The position numbers and the translations under genes are program-made. Below are positions 23,985 through 27,161 of a stretch of 27,161 nucleotides of DNA, piece by piece; position 1 is the stretch's first letter; every line of letters begins with the position of its first letter. Source of the stretch: an uncultured Selenomonadales bacterium. Lineage in GTDB: Bacteria; Bacillota; Negativicutes; Selenomonadales; Selenomonadaceae. The stretch lies in the NCBI GenBank assembly GCA_937877545.1, contig CALFJE010000148.1:1-27161 (forward strand), given 5' to 3'. A model generated the notes under the pieces. It worked only from the letters and a program-made list of their open reading frames with translations. It did no database searches and was not told the origin of the DNA.

Positions 23985-23997
23985 TTCAAGTTGTCAA
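23969..23997 (-). promoter_or_regulatory. Promoter of the ROK-metN-metI operon, overlapping the terminator
   Basis: A perfect TTGACA (23997-23992), a 17-base spacer and TATGGT (23974-23969, 4 of 6 matches). Transcription would start near 23962, inside the second arm of the hairpin. New transcripts therefore lack the stem while read-through transcripts form it. Confidence 0.55.
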
Positions 23998-24006
23998 CAA
24001 TATTTT

Positions 24007-24864
24007 TTATCGGGCGAACAACACGCACTCCTCGTAACATGCAATGCGTATATCCGCGTCAAAGGTTTCAAACAAAGCGATGTCGTTTTTGTCGAAAACC
24101 TGCGGAGCAGAGGCATAATCGTTGGCGTATTGACGCAATGCAAACTCGTAATCGGGGCGAATCGACTTGATAAAGTTCATAAGCGTCCAAAGGTCGTCGA
24201 GTTTGTGATAGGCACTTATCGCGAGGCGCGGTTTCCAACAAGAAATGCTGATAGCTACGCCTTTGAGAACGTCAAGCTCAGAGCCTTCCACGTCCAACTT
24301 TATGTAGTCGACACGTGGCAGATTGTTTTCGCGAACGTAATCGTCAAGCGTCGTGATTGTCGTTGTCAACGTTCCGTTTTTAACCAGACGACTGGCTCCT
24401 TTGGAGTCTATGTAATGCGATTCGCGTTTATGGGAGCCGAGACCTAGATTTTCAAGGACGAAATCATTTTCGGCGGCAAGTTTGCCCGCCAAATCAAAAT
24501 TCGTCTTGTTCATCTCGAAGCTGTAAACCTTGCAACCCAATTTGGCAAACTGAGCGGCAGTCCAACCGTTATAACAGCCGCCGTCAATGAAAATGTCGCC
24601 TGCTTTGGGAGCGAAACCGCTCAAAAAATAGTGCGGAGTATTGGCATAGATAACGCTGTCGATTCTGTTCGCAATGCATCCGAACCAGTAGCCGCGAAAA
24701 GTCCGCTTGGACTCCTCGTCAAGGAGCGACTCGTAAACCTCTTGCAGTTCGGGCAGGTGCGTCATGAATATTTCATAGACTTGCTCCGTGTTCTTTCCTC
24801 GGATTGAAGCAGGGAATATAATCTTGCAACCGCCCATGACCGTTCGAGCCAAATTCGCGCCCAT
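24007..24864 (-). CDS. FkbM-family methyltransferase (catalytic part; 5' end cut off by an in-frame TAG)
   Basis: SAM-dependent methyltransferase domain, 285 residues from the first ATG after the stop. Motif I is FIDGGCYNG (92-100), the acidic end of beta-2 is FEMN (116-119), and the typical FkbM motif DYIKLDVEGSE is at 186-196. Family members methylate sugar or polyketide hydroxyls, often for capsule, LPS or flagellin glycans. The frame is open upstream to 24975, with the family-like text DFDIVNLKDAAQ and PEYVWVAES just before this ATG, so the ancestral gene began at 25146 and is interrupted by one TAG at 24978-24976. No good ribosome site precedes 24864. The catalytic domain is intact, but the gene may be inactive or produce a shortened enzyme. 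Confidence 0.75.
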   Translation of the reverse strand: MGANLARTVMGGCKIIFPASIRGKNTEQVYEIFMTHLPELQEVYESLLDEESKRTFRGYWFGCIANRIDSVIYANTPHYFLSGFAPKAGDIFIDGGCYNGWTAAQFAKLGCKVYSFEMNKTNFDLAGKLAAENDFVLENLGLGSHKRESHYIDSKGASRLVKNGTLTTTITTLDDYVRENNLPRVDYIKLDVEGSELDVLKGVAISISCWKPRLAISAYHKLDDLWTLMNFIKSIRPDYEFALRQYANDYASAPQVFDKNDIALFETFDADIRIACYEECVLFAR

Positions 24865-24975
24865 GCTTTCCGCTACCCAAACGTATTCGGGTTGCGGATA
24901 AATCTGCGCGGCGTCTTTCAGGTTAACAATGTCGAAGTCAGCAGGTTGACGGGGGGGATTATCAACGGTGATGAG

Positions 24976-25146
24976 CTACATGACGTTGAGACCTTGAGCG
25001 CGGATATTTTTGGTAATCTCGACGGCTTGAGCGATTGGCGCGACGGACAGGAATGCCACGGGGATTTTCCGAGTGACAATCCTGTTGGCGACGACGGAAA
25101 ATCTCTCCGCATGCACCTGCTTGATAAGCTTGACGAAATTTTTCAA
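24976..25146 (-). pseudogene. N-terminal fragment of the interrupted FkbM gene
   Basis: A TTG start at 25146 has GGAGG 7 bases upstream, placed right after the M23 stop codon. It opens a 56-codon frame ending in TAG (24978-24976). The product ends in IAQAVEITKNIRAQGLNVM. In the same frame the text after the stop reads LITVDNPPRQPADFDIV, so the two parts join into one Rossmann-like N-terminal domain found in longer FkbM proteins. A single base change restores a 379-codon gene. Either a nonsense mutation, a sequencing error or read-through could explain it. Confidence 0.7.
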
Positions 25147-25158
25147 GACGAAGCCTCC

Positions 25159-26409
25159 TTACAAATAGCTGATAGGATTGACGCGGTTGCCGTTGACGTG
25201 AACCTCGTAGTGGACATGCGGACCGGTGCTGAAGCCGGTTGAACCCATGTAGGCGATAAGCTGACCGCGCTTGACGTGTTCGCCCGTGCGAACGACAACC
25301 TGCGAGGCGTGCCCGTAGCGCGTCATGATGCCGTTGCCGTGATTTATGTCGACCATGTTGCCGTAGCCGCCCGAATTCCAGCCCGCGTATTCGACGACGC
25401 CGTCCGCCGTGGCGACAATCGGCGTGCCCATATCGTTGGCAATGTCCATGCCGGGGTGAAAGTCGGTGCCGCCCCAACGCAAACCGTAAGGCGACGACAC
25501 AACGCCCGTGGTAGGCCAAATCGACGGGATATGAGAATCCGCCGCGCCACTGCCGCCGACCAAACTCGGATCGAACGGGAAGGAACCCGGAGCCGGTATC
25601 GCGCCCGCCGCAGGAATTATCGGCAAGCCGTTAGCGAAGTCGAATTGAACGGTACCGCTCGGCGTCGGCAAAGAATAAGCCGCAAAGTTCGGCGAATAGC
25701 CGCTCGCCACAGCCGCCCCGATTGCCAACTGTTCGCGCTGTTGTTTGAGTGCAAGTTGGAAGTCGTCGAGGCTTTCTCTGCGCGTGCTGACTTTAGCCTC
25801 CAACATGTCCAACGCCTCGGACACCGCCGCTATATCCAAATCCTCAAGCGGACCGCCCTGCCCGTCGTGAGGTTTGGGGAACGGGAACGGCGGAACGTCA
25901 TCGGTAGGTGGCTCGTCGTTGGCGTATTGAATCGTGTCGACGGGTTGAATTTCCTCCTCCGCCTCCTCGTCGGGCGGAGCCTCCTCCGTGTCCTCAACGT
26001 CGGACGGCGTTTCCGCGTCGGGTTGAGCCTCGGCGTCGGGTGACGCGGGCGGCGTCTCGTCCACGGGCGGATTAAGCCCCGCTTGGATTCGCAACTCCTG
26101 TTCCTGTTGCGCCAAATTCTGGATCGTTTCGCTGAGCGTCGCTGCCTTTTTCGACAGCGTTAAAAGTTGCTCTTGCCGAAGCTCTGCCGCCTGTTCAATT
26201 TCCCGTATCGTTGCGGCGTCCCGTTGCATTCGCAGCGTGCCGTAAAATGAATAAGCCGCCGTGCCAATCAAAAGCACCGCGCCGATTATCACGCTCGCCA
26301 CGGCAAAACGGAACATGCCCGACGACAGCCGAATCATCCTTTCCTTATTCCCGCCGCGTATGCTGATAAGGTAGCTCTCAACCTTGGCGGGCGTCGAATC
26401 TTTATCCAA
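25159..26409 (-). CDS. Membrane-anchored M23 (LytM-type) peptidase with coiled coil
   Basis: Peptidoglycan endopeptidase, 416 residues. A short cytoplasmic N-terminus is followed by one membrane helix (about 34-57), a coiled coil (60-108), an acidic Pro/Glu/Asp linker (115-185), a second helical stretch (190-230) and the M23 domain (295-416). Zinc ligands are His318 and Asp322 in HPGMDIA, and His400 in HVHYE; His367 (YGHAS) and His398 complete the active site. All are present, so it should be active rather than an EnvC-like activator. The start is TTG at 26409 with GGAGG 7 bases upstream. It sits 21 bases after the DUF4446 gene, and its stop is directly followed by the ribosome site of the FkbM gene, so these form one transcript. 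It probably cuts peptide cross-links during growth or division. Confidence 0.9.
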   Translation of the reverse strand: MDKDSTPAKVESYLISIRGGNKERMIRLSSGMFRFAVASVIIGAVLLIGTAAYSFYGTLRMQRDAATIREIEQAAELRQEQLLTLSKKAATLSETIQNLAQQEQELRIQAGLNPPVDETPPASPDAEAQPDAETPSDVEDTEEAPPDEEAEEEIQPVDTIQYANDEPPTDDVPPFPFPKPHDGQGGPLEDLDIAAVSEALDMLEAKVSTRRESLDDFQLALKQQREQLAIGAAVASGYSPNFAAYSLPTPSGTVQFDFANGLPIIPAAGAIPAPGSFPFDPSLVGGSGAADSHIPSIWPTTGVVSSPYGLRWGGTDFHPGMDIANDMGTPIVATADGVVEYAGWNSGGYGNMVDINHGNGIMTRYGHASQVVVRTGEHVKRGQLIAYMGSTGFSTGPHVHYEVHVNGNRVNPISYL

Positions 26410-26430
26410 TGTGACACCTCCTCGGCGACC

Positions 26431-26931
26431 TCAGAGAATCATGGCTTTTTTGAGTGCCTGCTCTTCCTCGCGAGTAAGTTTATATTTTTCGGAAACGCGC
26501 CCGTCTTCAATCGGCTTGACGTAACTGCGCTCGGTTTCCTGCCCGCATATCGATGAGAAAATAACGCCGTTGTTATTCCTGTCCAAAATGGCGACGCACC
26601 AACTTAAGCCCTGCCCGGTCTTCTCGAAGGCGTCAAAGTGAATGACCGCCACGCGAGCCAATGAACTCCGCACCAATTCCTCCAAGGTGTTGAGGCGATT
26701 TTCAAGCTTGCGGTATTCGTTGACAGCCTCGTTGACGTCTCTGGTGTGCGTGGCAAGCATTTGTTCGATACTGGAACCCTCCGCGCCCGACATCATACGC
26801 TTATAACGCGTCTTTATGTTCGACAGCTCCGAATACAGATTGAAAATCAGACCGAGCATTATCAGAATCACGGCGACCACTGCGAACGAAATCAGAAAAT
26901 CTGTCGTGAAGGCGGCACTAAAGCCACTCAT
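26431..26931 (-). CDS. DUF4446 family membrane protein
   Basis: A 166-residue protein with one N-terminal membrane helix (about 12-33), a helical or coiled stretch (about 35-90) and a compact C-terminal domain beginning LARVAVIHFDAF, then GLSWCVAILDRNNNGVIFSSI and ending in EEEQALKKA. This architecture and the VIHFDAF/S-x-x-ILD...GVIFSSI text fit the DUF4446 family, which is common in Firmicutes and has no known function. ATG start with GGAGGG 9 bases upstream. It heads the segment running into the M23 gene. An envelope role is suggested by position only. Confidence 0.85.
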   Translation of the reverse strand: MSGFSAAFTTDFLISFAVVAVILIMLGLIFNLYSELSNIKTRYKRMMSGAEGSSIEQMLATHTRDVNEAVNEYRKLENRLNTLEELVRSSLARVAVIHFDAFEKTGQGLSWCVAILDRNNNGVIFSSICGQETERSYVKPIEDGRVSEKYKLTREEEQALKKAMIL

Positions 26932-26949
26932 GTCATAAATCCCTCCAAT

Positions 26950-27090
26950 TTATTTTGTACCAAGCTTTTCAGCCAGTTGGTGAATCAGTTTGAAACGGTA
27001 TTGCAAGCCCGCTTGTGTCATGGGAATTTTCTCTGCAAGCTCCGTGACGGTAGCGGCAGGATTTGCCAAGCCGACGTTGCGCCACGTCAT
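26950..27090 (-). CDS. 46-codon ORF repeating the C-terminal helix-turn-helix tail of the upstream gene
   Basis: ATG at 27090 overlaps the TGA of the preceding gene (ATGA), so it could be translated by coupling. Its last 24 residues (PMTQAGLQYRFKLIHQLAEKLGTK) repeat the last 24 of that gene with only a few changes. The earlier part (NPAATVTELAEKI) matches the text expected just before this tail in WhiA-type proteins. It is therefore a duplicated gene tail rather than an independent gene, although the frame is intact and most changes are conservative or silent. Whether a short HTH-like peptide is made is unknown. Confidence 0.55.
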   Translation of the reverse strand: MTWRNVGLANPAATVTELAEKIPMTQAGLQYRFKLIHQLAEKLGTK

Positions 27091-27161
27091 TTTTCGCCGA
27101 GCCGTTCGGCAAGTTGGTGAATCAGTTTGAAGCGATATTGCAAGCCCGCTTGCGTCATGGG
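27087..27161 (-). CDS. C-terminal end of a WhiA-like DNA-binding protein (partial)
   Basis: The last 24 codons of a gene entering from the right edge, reading PMTQAGLQYRFKLIHQLAERLGEK then TGA. With the duplicated downstream copy extending the text to NPAATVTELAEKIPMTQ, the pattern NP-x-A-(T/S)-x-x-EL-x-E...GL-x-x-R-x-K-x-x-x-x-AE-x-L fits the C-terminal helix-turn-helix of WhiA, a division or sporulation regulator widespread in Gram-positive-type genomes. Only the tail is visible, so another HTH family is possible. Confidence 0.5.
   Translation of the reverse strand, partial: PMTQAGLQYRFKLIHQLAERLGEK

Noticed and set aside
23012..24037. Plus-strand frame of 341 codons opposite the ROK gene
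   Set aside because: It is the antisense of a well-conserved kinase, runs through the ROK promoter and terminator, and has no family motifs.

Overview
The window looks like part of a chromosome of a diderm (outer-membrane) Firmicute, most probably Negativicutes/Selenomonadales. This is inference. It rests on Firmicutes-type genes (a DUF4446 family gene beside a WhiA-like C-terminus, AGGAGG ribosome sites, frequent TTG starts) sitting next to a giant RTX-type protein of the sort exported by type I secretion through an outer membrane. I see no phage, IS element, tRNA, rRNA or CRISPR array.

Left part (1-3353, all minus strand). metA encodes the first committed enzyme of methionine synthesis and carries Glu111, which predicts acetyl-CoA rather than succinyl-CoA as donor. 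Upstream of it is a three-gene operon: a PHP phosphoesterase, a stand-alone HydF-like small GTPase and a secreted protein of unknown function, driven by a clear promoter (TTGATA-17-TATAAT). A palindromic array of heptamers (GAATTAG/GAATCAG) separates that operon from metA. The last 105 bp of metA are repeated in tandem just beyond its stop codon, at the window edge.

Centre (3354-21227, plus strand). After a divergent intergenic region with a candidate promoter and a long, structured leader comes one 5737-codon gene. Its product is built from about 33 copies of an unassigned repeat marked by an F-x-(I/L/V)-(S/T/E)-GL(S) motif, roughly 145 residues apart. A predicted beta-helix block lies near residues 1105-1345. 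The protein ends in four ~211-residue units carrying RTX nonapeptides, of which the second and third are identical in protein and nearly so in DNA (633-bp period). It has no Sec signal peptide. A strong terminator follows, then a second heptamer palindrome and a terminator shared with the convergent operon.

Right part (21348-27161, all minus strand). In transcription order: the end of a WhiA-like gene with a duplicated tail, a DUF4446 membrane protein, a membrane-anchored M23 peptidase, an FkbM methyltransferase gene interrupted by one in-frame TAG, then, after a terminator overlapped by a new promoter, a ROK sugar kinase coupled to metN and metI. No metQ follows. Methionine synthesis (metA) and uptake (metNI) therefore flank the giant surface or secreted protein, while the M23, FkbM and DUF4446 genes suggest envelope functions.

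The points most worth following are the giant repeat protein and its recently homogenised RTX repeats, the structured leader in front of it, the heptamer palindromes, and the 3'-tail duplications found at both window edges.
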